From: Rhabdophis nuchalis
Lineage: Eukaryota; Chordata; Lepidosauria; Squamata; Natricidae
Assembly (NCBI GenBank): GCA_039707465.1
Contig: CM077645.1
Span: 147,184,503-147,248,502, forward strand
Length of the DNA stretch: 64,000 bases
Direction of reading: 5' to 3'
Part shown: piece after piece, positions 21,553-32,362 of the stretch
How positions within the stretch are numbered: the stretch's first letter is position 1
Layout: every line of letters starts with the position of its first letter
Translations under genes and position numbers: made by a program
The notes under the pieces: generated by a model
Database searches by the model: none
Seen by the model: the letters and a program-made list of their open reading frames with translations, nothing else
What the model was told of the DNA's origin: nothing

Positions 21553-22071
21553 TTAATCGGACACCTGTCTGGGCCATTCTCTGCACACCCAATCAAGGAC
21601 TTGAGACATGGTATGGTCACATTTTGAACACCCTGCTATATCAGAAGATGGCAAGGGTAATTCCAAGTCATCAATCAATAGGACGGATGATTCGGACATA
21701 GGGTCAGCATTGCCCGAAGGTATGGGGCAGCGGCTTAAAGCGTCAGCATGACCCATATGTTTGTCAGGCCGAAACTCCAGGTGGTAGCAATATGCAGCTA
21801 AAAACTCAACCCACCGAGTCATCCGTAGAGATAATATAGTGGGGGTGGGTCGATCTCCCGCTATGATACCTAGTAAGGGTTTGTGATCTGTCTGTAGGAC
21901 AAAAGAACAGCCATAGAGGTAGTGGTGGAATTGCTTAATTCCAGGCACGACCGCTAAAGCCTCTTTGTCCAACTGACTATAGTTACGTTCTGCTTTAGAC
22001 ATAGAACGAGAAAAATAGGCAATGGGGGCTTCACTGCCATTCGGATAGTGATGGCTTAATATACTGCCCAC
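21553..22071 (-). pseudogene. Gypsy RNase H, part
   Basis: Contains YFSRSMSKAERNYSQLDKEA and TDHKPLLGI, the hallmarks of Ty3/Gypsy RNase H, followed by the tether region with GHADALSR. The first catalytic Asp (ATDAS) lies at the end of the preceding frame, 22056-22412, so a frameshift near 22065 separates the domain into two frames. Confidence 0.85.
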
Positions 22072-22412
22072 TCCGTGGGGGAAGCATCAGTGGCCAATAA
22101 CAGAGGAAAGGACTCACAATATTGTGTCAGGACTGCTGCTGATGTCAATAAAGATTTGACAGCTGCGAAAGCATTCGCTTCATGGCTGCCCCATCTCCAG
22201 ACAGCAGAAGAGTCCAAGAGCCTATGCAAGGGTTCTGCCACAGAAGCCTTGTGGGGTAAAAACATGGCATAAAAGTTAAGGAGCCCCAAAAAGGCTTGCA
22301 GCTCTGTTTTATTAGATGGAGATGGAGCGTTCTTAATGGCCTCTACCTTTGCAGGTGTAGGATGGATGCCCTTTGCGTCTATATGGAATCCCAGGAAATC
22401 TACTGAGTTCAC
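22056..22412 (-). pseudogene. Gypsy RT thumb / connection and start of RNase H
   Basis: Shows NSVDFLGFHID (RT thumb start), FLGLLNFYAMFLP (the LGLxNYYRxF-type motif with changes) and ATDASPTEWAVY (RNase H first Asp). It is out of frame with the RT core upstream: the expected continuation after the DD motif is read in a third frame around 22420-22500. Confidence 0.85.
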
Positions 22413-22486
22413 TCCAATGTGGCACTTAGATTTGTTTAACTTAAGACCTGCCTTGCGGAAATGTTGTAAGACTGCTCTAAGTTTGT

Positions 22487-23497
22487 TTAGGAGAGTGTCT
22501 TACTGCGTGCTGCAATCAGCACATCATCAAAGTATGGAGTGACTTCTGACAATCCCTGCAGGAGACGCTCCATTATGCTCTGAAAAATGCCCGGTGCCAC
22601 ACAGACCCCAAATTGGAGTCTGCGGCATCGGACTGCCCCACGATGGATCACGATCATTTGTGCATCAGCAGTGGCATCATCTACTGTCAACTGCTGATAA
22701 GCTTGCGCGAGGTCAAGCTTAGTAAAGATGTGACCAGTGCTCAGTGAATGCAACAGATGTTGCACTACTGGTACCGGGTAGGGGTGCGCTTGGAGAGCTT
22801 TATTCAAAGTGGATTTGTAATCTCCACAGATCCTGATGGATCCATCTGATTTCATAGGAATTACTATAGGAGTCTCCCACTTTGCATAATCAACAGGTTC
22901 TAAAATGCCCTGTTGTAGCAATTTATCACCTCGGATCTTGGTCAGGCGTTTGTCCCTCAGGTGGCTGGCAGGGCGATTCAGCACCTTTTCTGTTTCTGGA
23001 AAAGTTGTGCGGCAAACATAAGCTAGGTGCCCCGTTTTGCCACAGCGCCGGCAAACAAAAGACTTGAAACGGCAATTTGACCTCAAGTGATTGCCTCCGC
23101 AGCTCAGGCAGCCACTCTGAGGTAATTTGGCGGGCGGCTTTCTGCGGCTCCTCTCAGCTGATTTTAAACAGTTAACTTCGTCGGCCACCCAATCTTCGTC
23201 CTCACTTTCAGCTATTTGATAGTGAATGGTAGCAGCAGCTGAGGACACATTTTGGGCAGTTTGGAATTTTTGGATTTCAGCCACAGACAGCTTGGATTGC
23301 TCCGCTGCCCATGCCTCATCCAAGGCTATAGCCAGCGTGAGGTCCGGCTTTGCCAATAAACGGCGCTGGAGCCGTAGATCGTGGGTGCCACAGATCAGTT
23401 GCTCCAATAAGGCTTCCTCCAAATCAGGGAAAGCACAATAAATAGCCGAAGCGACACCATATATTGGCGAACTGTTTCTGTCTCTTTCTGCATGCAA
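22487..23497 (-). pseudogene. Gypsy gag nucleocapsid fused directly to reverse transcriptase
   Basis: One 336-codon frame holds the end of gag and most of RT. Two zinc knuckles are visible: C130-x2-C-x3-H-x4-C142, one residue short of canonical in its middle spacing, and a canonical CX2CX4HX4C at 149-162. RT begins about residue 185 (LLQQGILEPV), with KLDLAQAYQQL (motif A, D262), LQFGVCVAPGIFQ and YFDDV (322-326). Only about 20 residues separate knuckle two from RT, where Gypsy elements normally have a protease and spacer. This is an in-frame deletion of the protease. It is followed by a frameshift after DDVLIAA. Confidence 0.88.
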
Positions 23498-23512
23498 AGG
23501 CGGAAAGCATCT

Positions 23513-23595
23513 CCTCGCGAATCGCGAGGGAGCAGGGGCGTAGTGCCCCTTCGGGGAGAGGTGGCGGTCTAGAAATCTAATTAAATAAATAAATA
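23513..23595 (-). mobile_element. Tiny CR1 3'-end insertion in gag
   Basis: In minus orientation the sequence reads TTATTTATTTATTTAATTAG, then ACCGCC, CTCTCCCCGAAGGGG. This is the terminal ~65 bp of CR1 with its tail. It is bordered by a 17-bp palindrome CCTCGCGAATCGCGAGG at 23513-23529, which matches neither CR1 nor gag and may be a junction artefact of insertion. Confidence 0.6.
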
Positions 23596-23830
23596 AATAA
23601 TTTGGCCAAAATAGCCTCTAAAGACACTGCATGAAGAGAGGCTGGCGCAACTAATGATCGAGCCAAAGCAAATGTCTCCGGTCCACACACGCTCAAAAAG
23701 AATCCCTTCTTCCTCTCTGGGGAAACTTCACTGAAATCATGGGCAATGATAAAACATTCAAATTGTAGCATGAATGTTTCCCAAGACTCTGTCTCGGAGC
23801 AAAGGCAGCGAAAGGAGGCATTGCTGACAT
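23577..23830 (-). pseudogene. Gypsy gag N-terminal region, frameshifted
   Basis: The likely gag start is the ATG at 23828-23830 (MSAMPPFAAFAP). A frameshift after about 12 codons moves the reading into 23577-23771 (QFECFIIAHDF through SLEAILAKL). Its pattern matches the start of the second Gypsy gag at 62836 (ATLPPFATYD, then RFECFLL, then VLQARLKAHF), so the two elements are relatives. It is interrupted downstream by a short CR1 tail at about 23531-23595. Confidence 0.75.
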
Positions 23831-23908
23831 TTTAGCCATTTTTTTTCTTTAAGTTAGATGAATGCGAGATGGGTGAGGAAATTAGTGGAATGCGGCAGTC
23901 CTTTAGGA

Positions 23909-23926
23909 TCCCGTCCTCATCGCCAG
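23909..23926 (-). promoter_or_regulatory. Primer-binding site
   Basis: Directly after the 5' LTR the minus strand reads CTGGCGATGAGGACGGGA. The second Gypsy element has CTGGCGACGAGGACTGGGA at the same place (62690). The conserved position and core support a shared tRNA primer, which I cannot name with confidence. Confidence 0.75.
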
Positions 23927-24158
23927 TATTGTGAACTAAGCCCTGAGGTAAACGAGGAGACAAGGTTGCTGCAACTACGGTTTATTTAACATTAACACGA
24001 ACGAACTGACAGCCCTTTTATACTCGGCTGTCAAAACACCTTAGCCAATGACAAGCCTCTAAAACTCCCGCCAGACTGCGGCTGCGGCTGCATCAGAACC
24101 AATCCGTGCTCGCTTTGGATTTGACTGACTTGCTGGCCATGGTCATGGTAACACAACA
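23927..24158 (-). repeat. Gypsy 5' LTR
   Basis: Same boundaries as the 3' LTR: minus-strand TGTTGTGTTACC to GTTCACAATA. TATA box flanked by TGACAGCC and GGCTGTCA (24007-24014, 24026-24033), and a poly(A) signal AATAAA. It lacks a short duplication of CGAACAAC-type sequence present in the 3' copy and has an extra GGCTGC unit. Confidence 0.93.
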
Positions 24159-24372
24159 AGAGCCCTTACGTGGATGTTTCTGGGAAGCTAGAATAGAGTA
24201 CATAATGGAGTACATAACATTTTCTTTTCAAGGCAAAAACAAAGTTAAAGTCAGAATTCATTTCTGGAACTTACAACTTAACTAGCTGGATATCCATGCT
24301 CTGCTATGAAACTGTGATTGGGCTTGATAAATTGACACTTACAGCTTGAAAATTAATGAGTAGTTATGATCA

Positions 24373-24535
24373 GCCTCTCCTCTCCCCTTCTCTCCCTCTG
24401 GCTTGCCCCACAGAAGCCTCTCCTCTCCTCCTTCTCTCCCTCAGGCTACCCCATTGATCCTCTCCTATCTCCTTCTCTCCCTCAGGCCTATCCCACTGAG
24501 GCGTTTCCTATCTTATCCCCTTCTCTCCCTCAGTT
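24373..24535. repeat. Minisatellite, about 43-bp unit, nearly 4 copies
   Basis: Successive units begin CCTCTCCTCTCC, CCTCTCCTCTCC, CCTCTCCTATCT and TTTCCTATCTTA. Each contains CTTCTCTCCCTC and ends near CCCCAC/CCCATT/CCCACT. Units are 42-45 bp and C/T-rich. Confidence 0.85.
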
Positions 24536-27500
24536 TAACTCCTTAGCATCAGAGTGTTTTTCAGGTGGGGAGAGGAAGTAGAATGTCTAAACTCCCAGGC
24601 GCAGGCCATGCTCACACCCAAGTGGCAGTTGGAACAGAGTTCCAATAATATAATAATATAAGAAATACTAGTGATCTGATGGTCAGTTTGAAAAATCCTT
24701 TCTTAGCGAGTACCTAGAAGCCAAGAGGAACATATGTGTCAAGTTTCAAGTTTGTAGGCTTTATGGTTCTGGAGATTTTGTGGTGATGCGTGAAGAAATT
24801 GCAATCTTAAATTTAGGACAACAACCTAGGGGAGGGGGAATTTATGGCAACACGATCAATAAAAACTGTCCTATATTGTTGCTATCCATCTTTATTCCTA
24901 TGGAAAGCATACCCAGCATATTTTGTGAAAAATATTAATATATGTGTAGATGCAAATAAGATTCCTGCTGAAATAAGGGTAATGGAATAACCTAGAATTA
25001 TTTGCAAGGTTACAAAGGGAAAAAAAGTCTTGAATGTTGATCTAGCTTAAATGCAGTCAGTCCCCAGGCTTTGCCCAAATGGCATAATCTAAAAGAGAGA
25101 GAGGTCAAAGAAAGATTAGCGAGCTGAAAAGCAAGTACGAGTTAAGCTGAAGGTTTAGCAAAAAAAGATCCATTATAAATTCTAATCTCGAGGAAAACAT
25201 TTACAATTATTTATACATGTAATGAATGTATTGATGTGGAAATTGTATTAGTCGATTAAACAAGTTAATAAATATTGCAAAAGAACTTTTGTGTACCAAG
25301 TGTGTTAGACATCAATTCCCATCGTTTCAATGGAACACACGTCCTGAATCCAAAAGTAGGATTTTTTTTTTATGAAGAACAAATATTAATAGCCAAGCAT
25401 AAATCCTATATATTGCATCGTTATTTTTGTAGACTCAATCTGGATGATTCAATAGAGCTGTTGAATAAAAGATTAAATCACCTTATAGAAAACCCTATGT
25501 CACCATTCTGTCAAACTGAAATAGATTTGATTATCATAAACAAACATAACATAATGATCTTGAATAAGCTTTTAAGAATTCAGTGCACACCCATTGGTAT
25601 CCAGCCACTAAAAGAAGGACATTTTTCCCCTGCTAAGTCAGTCAGTTGCATTATCATCATTTCTGCTTTGAAAGAGTATTTTGATTCATTAGATCAGCTG
25701 TCATTCTAGTTAGTTCAGTTAGCTTGCCTTCCAGGTATGTTCATTGGGACCTGCCCAGGATATAATTTCATTGCATTAAAGGGTGTAACATCAGAGGGGA
25801 CTAATAGAAAAAATATAATCCATCCCAAGTGGGTGTGCCTATTCCCAGTTTGTCTTCTGACCCATGCTTGTGTCCATTAGAATGTATTTTGAAAGTCTAA
25901 ACACGGAAACTTTTCAAACCACAATGATAAGCCAGAATTTCTGGTCTGATGGGAAAGTGAGAAAGCTTATATAATAGATCCATATATCTCTAAAGAGTTG
26001 ATTCAGCTATTACCCTGTTGTGCAGAAAGTGTTGAAAGATTTTTCCTCAGGTTGCATTTCACACGGAGCTATCACTGGTTTTTGTTTTGTTATGAGCAAA
26101 TATTACAGATCTAACAAGATAAAAATTCCCCTTTGGGATTCAACTCATTCCAAGTGTTGAACCTGTGACCTGAAAGATCTTAGATAGAAATCCCGTCTAT
26201 GAGCCATTATTTGCCTAAGATGGAAATCATATCTTAGACAGCTATTTGGCACCAACAACCCAAAGTACTGTTTATTTTTTCAGATTAGGTCTGTTCTTTA
26301 GCATGGCCAACTGGGAGGTCTGCTCTTTCTATGTATGCTCAGCCTTTGTCTCTGAATCTACATTCCAGATAATAACCAGTGGCGCCAGTATATGACTATA
26401 ACTTAGTGTGTATGGAGCCATTTTAACGGTGCTGCTAAATGGATGCTTCATTCTGAAAGTTATCCTTGTTGATGTAATGATGTGGATACTCAGCATGGTT
26501 CAAAAAAAACAACTACAGGATCCTTTCCAATCATAGGAGCTACATGGGTTGGACAATTACTCCATGGGAAAATGCACATAGCTCATCTGATTCAATGTCC
26601 TTTCATACTCACAGACTCCAAAACTACTGCTGAGGTGACCTCTCTTTTTTCTCATTATGCTCAAAATCAAAACCCCATAATTTCATATGATTTCATAATT
26701 AAAAGAGTTAATTTTAGCAGCAATTCCTCTCCATCCCTAGTGTAACTAGTCAATTAGATTCTTGGCGAGGAAATCACCTTGAGTAAAAAGAAAGCAGAAA
26801 TTGTACTGCTGTATTTATAGATATCCCGTGGGGGCACAGATTGAGAAATTGCTCGGTATGAACCACAGGCTTGTATACACAGAAAATGAGAATAGTTCTG
26901 TTTGAGAAATAGTGCTACAAGCTACACAAATTAACTCATCTGAAACCTCAGAAAGAAAATATTAGCAGAAACCAATCCTTGTATTATACTGTCATGCATA
27001 GAATAATTATCTTGACTGAGAATTTGTAACCAAGGTGGTCTCCTTCTTCTCTTCTACATTTTTGCAGTTCAGAGGATCTCTCCAAGCAGGCTGGTTTTTC
27101 TTTCTTGTTGTAGGTGGCTACTCAAGAAAATGGAGTTTCCATCATTATATGGCTCAAAAATTGATTGAATGAAATCATTTTCTTTGATACTGAGGCAATA
27201 ATGGCAGGGTAGCCTCACTGGATATTATTCATGGGTCTAGAACAAGAAGGGGATTGTGTAATTTTTGAAAATTCAGATTTAAAATCCATTTTTCAATATC
27301 CATAAAATAAAATAAAAACATTAAAAATATCAAAAACAAGCATCAGGTCAACTAGGAGAGTTAGAGCATTTGTTTAGCCTTAACCATAATCCACATGATG
27401 TATCTTTTTGAGGATGGAGGCTATTGCAGAAAAGTCATGAATCTTCCTCTTAGTAATAAATAGCAATAGTAATAAATAGACAATAGACTAAAAATAAAAC

Positions 27501-28177
27501 CATATAAGAACAGATGTGGCTTCCTAGGGACATTATCCTATGTATAATACAGATCTATTACTGAGGATGGTGATCTAGAAATAGCATAAATGAATACCAC
27601 CCAGTTTATGCCTGAATGGCAAATTCCTTAGACGGAAGAATCATACCGTTCCACAACTTTATGTTGCAGCCAGTGAAACAGACTAAAATTAAATGGTACA
27701 ATTGCTGTCATATCTCAACAGTAGAGTCATTGAGTCTTTTGTTAGGTCTAGAGAAATAACTGCATTTCTTCAGAAATGCATTGCAGTATAAAACCACTTA
27801 TTGGTATTTCCAAGCCAACATGATTTACAGGACTCCTGTAAAAGGAACATCAGGTGGAGAGATACTATTTAGGCTTTCTGCATTACTAAACTCAAATATT
27901 GCCTCACAAATACAGTATATTAAAGATTTATCTGACACAAGTCTGGAATCTCTCAAAATATCCATCTAAACAGTATTCCATGTGTCCCTACTTTCTGCGG
28001 TACGAAGATGCTCCACAGACTTCTTATACAGGAGGACATCTCTTAATGTTGCCTCCATCTCACTTCCAGTCCCCAGCTAAGACAAGCCAATTAGCTTAGA
28101 TGTTGCAATGTAAAAGTGATGTTAACCTGGTGTAAGACTCCCTATCAGGATAATTTTGATGCCCAAAGAATATGACA
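24536..28177. other. Unannotated AT-rich DNA, 3.6 kb
   Basis: The longest stretch in the window without recognisable repeats. A 144-codon plus-strand frame at 25275-25709 is the only sizeable frame. It has no motif I recognise, and AT-rich composition with many Ile/Asn/Lys codons, so I do not call it a gene. Confidence 0.45.
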
Positions 28178-28185
28178 GTCTAAGT

Positions 28186-28533
28186 CGGGGTGTCAAACTC
28201 GATTTCATTGAGGGCCGCATCAGGATTGTGTTTGACCTCAGGGGGGGAGCAGGGGGAGCATGGCCAACTTGATGTCACTCGTGTCAGGGGGCTCCTATGG
28301 TGGCCCAAGCGCTCTGCCAGCGAAAACGGTCTCCCAAGCTCCGTTTTCGCCTGGGACAGCATCCTGCAGCCCTCTGCCAGCAAAAACAGAGCTCGGGAGG
28401 GCCACATGCAGCCCTCCCGAGTTCCGTTTTCACTGGCAGAAGCACTTCACTGTTTCCAGGGCAGCCCCGCGGGCCAGATATAAGCACCCCACAGGCCAGA
28501 TTCGTCCTGTGAGCCTTGAGTTTGACTCCTCTG
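28186..28533. mobile_element. hAT-like MITE (GTCAAACTC family), 348 bp
   Basis: Ends CGGGGTGTCAAACTCG and GAGTTTGACTCCTCTG. Flanks GTCTAAGT (28178-28185) and GTCTAGGT (28534-28541) match at 7 of 8. The interior has repeated GCCAGC(G/A)AAAAC blocks, giving incidental short frames on both strands. Confidence 0.85.
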
Positions 28534-28741
28534 GTCTAGGTCAACCATCTGCTTGGGTCCAGTTGGCCAGTAAGCCTCTTGTGGGACTGTCCTTTCCTTT
28601 CCAATTTCTGGGCTTTGTAGCTATGATGTTGCTTTGGATGCAAGGCAGAACAGAACCCACACCTTTCCTATTCGCTTCCTCTCAACCCACTTCTTATAGT
28701 GAATATGTAGCTGACTTAGACACCTGCTAAACATTCCAGGA

Positions 28742-29136
28742 CATGTAATCTTCGACTTATGATCACAACTGAGCCCCAAATTTCTGTTGTTAAGCAAAAC
28801 AGTTGTTAAGTGAATTTTTCTTCATTTTACAACTTTTCTTGCCACAGTTATTAAGTGAATCACTGCAGTTGTTAAGTTAGAAGACAGTTGTTAAATTAAT
28901 CTGGCTTCTCCATTGACTTTGATTGTCAGAAAATCGCAAAAGGTGATCACATGATGTTGGAACACTGCAAGCATCATATATATGTGTCTGATACCAAACA
29001 TCTGAATTTTGATCGTGTGACCATGAGGATGCTGCAATGGTCAGAAGTATGAAAAACAGTCATAAACCACTTTTTTCAGTGCTACTGTAACTTCAAACAG
29101 TCACTAAAAGAACTGTTGTAAATTGAGGACTGCCTT
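28742..29136. mobile_element. Tc1/mariner-like MITE
   Basis: Left TGTAATCTTCGACTTATG, right TAAATTGAGGACTGCCTTTA. The interior (TTGTTAAGTGAA, CCATTGACTTTG, AAAAGGTGATCACATGA) matches the TA-flanked family at 30773. The ends are worn, so the TA flanks are less clear here. Confidence 0.7.
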
Positions 29137-29187
29137 TATTTTAAAACATTACAAGGACAAGTCCTTTGAACAGGCGAGAATCTAGAT

Positions 29188-29322
29188 CAGGGGTGTCAAA
29201 CTCACGGCGTCATGTCATCGGCACATGACGTATCACAACTTTTCTCCCTTTGCTAAATGGGGGCGGGTGGGGGGCATGGCCAGCGCATGACACATGTTTG
29301 GATCGCAAGTTTGACACCCCTG
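29188..29322. mobile_element. hAT-like MITE (GTCAAACTC family), 135 bp
   Basis: Ends CAGGGGTGTCAAACTC and AAGTTTGACACCCCTG, flanks ATCTAGAT (29180-29187) and ATGTAGAT (29323-29330), 7 of 8 matching. Confidence 0.9.
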
Positions 29323-29412
29323 ATGTAGATCAAGAAACAGATTCCAGGATTGCTATTACGTTGTTGTAGGGTATATTAACCAAATCTTGAAAGTTTGTTC
29401 AAAATTGTATCT

Positions 29413-29719
29413 TGTTGAGGTCCTCGACTTGCAACCGATCCTCGACTTACAACCGGCCGCAAGTCTTCGACCTCAGCATTTGACAGCCAGCAACAGCCAG
29501 TCGTGTCTGATTGGCTGAGACGCGACTGGCTAGACTTGGGTTGCTAGGCTGCCGGATTGGCTCCCTGTCTGAAAGCGCTCTTATAAATAGCTGTCAGGCA
29601 GGGAGGACCCTGTCTACCGCACTTTTCAGTTCTGTGTTTTGTATTACTAGTTTTTGCCAATAAATGGCTTTGTTTGGTGCCTACCTGTGTCAGACTCCCT
29701 CTGTGGTCAACAGATAACA
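29413..29719 (+). mobile_element. Solo LTR, Gypsy type
   Basis: A 307-bp LTR, TGTTGAGGTCC to CAGATAACA, flanked by a perfect 5-bp duplication TATCT (29408-29412 and 29720-29724), with no internal region. It has a TATA box TATAAATA at 29582-29589 and AATAAA at 29659-29664. The inverted repeat AGCCAGTCGTGTCT / AGACGCGACTGGCT (29495-29508, 29518-29531) with TGATTGGCTG in the loop is shared with the LTR at 62436. The TATA box is bracketed by CTGAAAGC and GCTGTCAG. Likely produced by LTR-LTR recombination. Confidence 0.88.
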
Positions 29720-30314
29720 TATCTGACCCTTTTTAAAGAGAATAAGGTTATCGTGGAGGTGTTCTGAGTTTCTTTATTGTACTTTCTAATTCTCCAAGGC
29801 TGTGTAACCATCTTACCTCCTTGTCAAGGCCAGAACTCAATTTGTCTCTACAAGATGACAGGCATTTTGACATTTGCTCAGAAATCTTTCCATATTTTCT
29901 TTCCAGAATGCAGGCAATATGTACCTGTTGGCAAACAGAGATAGACAATTTATCTGCAACAATGCATTGAAAACAAAAGCCATCTTTTTCACAAAGCTGG
30001 CCTTAAGTCAACCTTGATTCTATAAAGGCGAAAGAGAAGTGTCCTCTTCTATCAAATACAATCTAGAGTTATTTCTTTTACACAATATGAGAGATTGTAG
30101 GGAGGCAGTGGAAACAAGTATAAGAAAACAGAGACATAAACAAACCAGAAACTGCAGTGGCCAAGTCATCTGAGAGCTTATCTCAAGACTAATACTTCAG
30201 CTCAGGTGATGAGAAATTTGGGGGAAGCATTTTAAGGTATTCAAAGAGACTCTGCCTTAATTAACTCACAATAAACAAGGCTGGGAAAATTCTTATTACA
30301 ATTTTATTTGAGTA

Positions 30315-30751
30315 CAGATAGCCCTCAACTTACAACCAGTTGCTTAGCAACCGTTCATAGTTATGAGAGACCTCAAAAAGCTACTTATGACCCAGACACA
30401 AAGTTCCAATGCCCAGCCCTCTCCAAAGTCATGTGACTGAATTTTGAGTGCTTGGCAAACGACACATTTACAGCCGTTTTCGGCATCCCATAGTCACATG
30501 ACTGTGATTGATAATGTTTTTGCCTGAAACCAATGCTTGCTTCCAGTTTCAAAAAAATATATACCCCACGGCAAACAAAGGGTTTGCTTAATGACCACAG
30601 CATTTGCTTAACAACTGCAGCATTCACATAACGAACACTGCAAAAACGTTTATAAAATTGGATATGGTCACAGGGTGATCTGCTTTACATCCAGAGCAAC
30701 TTTTGACTAAAATTGCAGGATCAATAATGATTGTAAGTCGAGGTCCACCAG
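30315..30751. mobile_element. Tc1/mariner-like MITE with TA flanks
   Basis: Left CAGATAGCCCTCAACTTAC after TA, right GTAAGTCGAGGTCCACCA before a TA at 30752-30753 within GTAA. It includes diverged GTCACATGACTGTGATT and AACAACTGCAGCATTC segments of the family. Confidence 0.7.
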
Positions 30752-30772
30752 TAATGCATTCAAGATACCTTA

Positions 30773-31170
30773 CAGGTATTCCTTGACTCACAACCACAAT
30801 GGCACCCAAACTTTTTGTTGTTAAGTGAGACATTTATTAAGTGAGTTTTGCACCATTTTACGACCTTCCTTGCCACAGTTGTTTAAGTGAATCACTGCAG
30901 TTGGTTAGTTAGTAACCTGATTGTTAAATGAATCTGGCTTCCCCATTGACTTTGCTTGTCAGAAGGTCGCAAAAGATGATCACATTACCCTGGGACACTG
31001 CAACGGTTGTAAATACGAACCAGTTGCCAAGCATCTGAATTTTGATCACATGATCATGGGGATGCTGTAAAGGTCGTAACTGTGAAAAACGGTCATAAAC
31101 TCACTTTTTTCAGAGCTGTTGTAACTTTAAACGGTCGCTAAACAGACTGTTGTAAGTCAAAGAGTGCCTG
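30773..31170. mobile_element. Tc1/mariner-like MITE with TA flanks
   Basis: Left CAGGTATTCCTTGACTCAC, right GTAAGTCAAAGAGTGCCTG, with TA at 30771-30772 and 31171-31172. The most complete copy of this family in the window (398 bp). No coding capacity. Confidence 0.82.
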
Positions 31171-31172
31171 TA

Positions 31173-31863
31173 TTTGAAAAACAGCTTCTTCTGTTGTTAC
31201 AATCTGTAGAAATGTCAGCAGAATGATTACTCAGAAAGGGATGTTGAGTGGCTCATGATCCTGGGATTATACTTTTTAAAAAGAGGTGCCCACTTGTAAG
31301 TATGAAAATTACCCTTGAGTGCTAAGTGCAGCTGCATGCAAGGGAAGAGGAGTAGGCAGTGTGGGAGTGAAAAAAAGCTGAGAAGATCATGAGAGAGCAA
31401 AGGAAGGAATTATATTTAAAAAACAAAATTAGCAAGAGGGAGAGGGAGGCTGCAGCAGGAGTTGAGGAAGCCAATAAGAAGTGCATAAAATAGGCTTCTG
31501 AGGGAGCCCAGTCCTTCAAGCACAAGGGACACCATGTTGGTTTCCCTCAGCCTGAGGGAAAAGGTGTCAAACTAATAAAGTGTTACAATGATCAAATTAA
31601 GCACTCTTGAGAGTTAGAGGGTAGGAAGAAGAGATCAGGCAATTGAGACTCCCTCCTCCAGAAAGATTAAATAACTGTCTATGTGTCTTTCTTTTTTTTT
31701 TTGATAATGTATTTTTAATCTTTTTGGGGGGTTTCCTGGTTGTTGTTGTTTTGTCATTATTTTAAAAAGCAATAAAATACAAAATAATATAAATGCCATA
31801 GGTCTCAGGTAACTGGCTTCCTAGGGCGAAAGGCGTATACTACTTCAAGGAGCTTCCTTGGAG
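31173..31863. other. Unannotated DNA
   Basis: No supported feature. Contains a poly(T) run at about 31690 and GTTGTTGTT simple sequence at about 31740. Confidence 0.4.
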
Positions 31864-31867
31864 TAGT

Positions 31868-32358
31868 TGTAGAAAGTCAGCACCCATCCATCCTGGTAGA
31901 GAATGAAATATTTTGGGGCATAGTAAAAAGGCAGGATAGAATATTTTCCCTAAAGGAGAAATGGGGAAAAATCTTAAGGGAGCAGAAAACAGCACCAGTC
32001 TCCCCCGCCCCAAGCAGAAACTGAGAAGGCCATCTTTTAGAAATGCAGATTTGATAATCCATTCAGGTCAGACAGAAACTCCAGATAAGCAATTAAGCTA
32101 GACAAGATTAGCTCAAAACAAACACCTAGCATTTGCATTTCCCCTTTTGCCTATAGAGCCAGTCATGACCCCTACATGACCCCATAGAAATAAAAAAAGG
32201 TATAAAAACCCACCCTACTCTCAACTCCATTCTGTTAGCTGTCCCAGAACAACACACTGTGTGTGTGTTGGTTCTATTCAGTAATAAACAGAATCCTCCT
32301 TCCAATCAGCTTCCATTTTATTCCCATCTGGGAATGTACCTGGATTTTTCTTCCAACA
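31868..32358 (+). mobile_element. Solo LTR of an ERV-like element, 491 bp
   Basis: Starts TGTAGAAAGTC and ends CTTCCAACA, with a perfect 4-bp duplication TAGT at 31864-31867 and 32359-32362. TATAAAA at 32201-32207 and AATAAA at 32284-32289 fit a U3-R-U5 layout. The whole sequence aligns with the LTR at 52210-53386. Four-base duplications are typical of gammaretrovirus-like (class I) endogenous retroviruses and less so of Gypsy, so I call it ERV-like by inference. No internal retroviral genes are present. Confidence 0.8.
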
Positions 32359-32362
32359 TAGT

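Larger units (their letters stand above)
20023..24158 (-). mobile_element. Ty3/Gypsy LTR retrotransposon, complete ends, decayed interior
   Basis: Two LTRs of 237 and 232 bp in direct orientation bound the element, and a perfect 5-bp duplication AGAGC flanks it at 20018-20022 and 24159-24163. The minus-strand order is 5' LTR, primer-binding site, gag, RT, RNase H, integrase, polypurine tract, 3' LTR. RT before integrase places it in Ty3/Gypsy. The interior is only 3.67 kb because the protease region is missing, and there are several frameshifts. The LTRs differ by few substitutions and small indels, so insertion was not very ancient. Confidence 0.93.

Noticed and set aside
29413..29470. Start of the solo LTR as a Tc1-like MITE end
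   Set aside because: GTCCTCGACTTGC looks like the MITE terminus, but the perfect TATCT duplication and TG...CA ends place it inside the LTR.
31868..32358. A Gypsy-type LTR like the one at 29413
   Set aside because: The target duplication is 4 bp rather than 5, and no sequence blocks are shared with the Gypsy LTRs, so it was classed as ERV-like.
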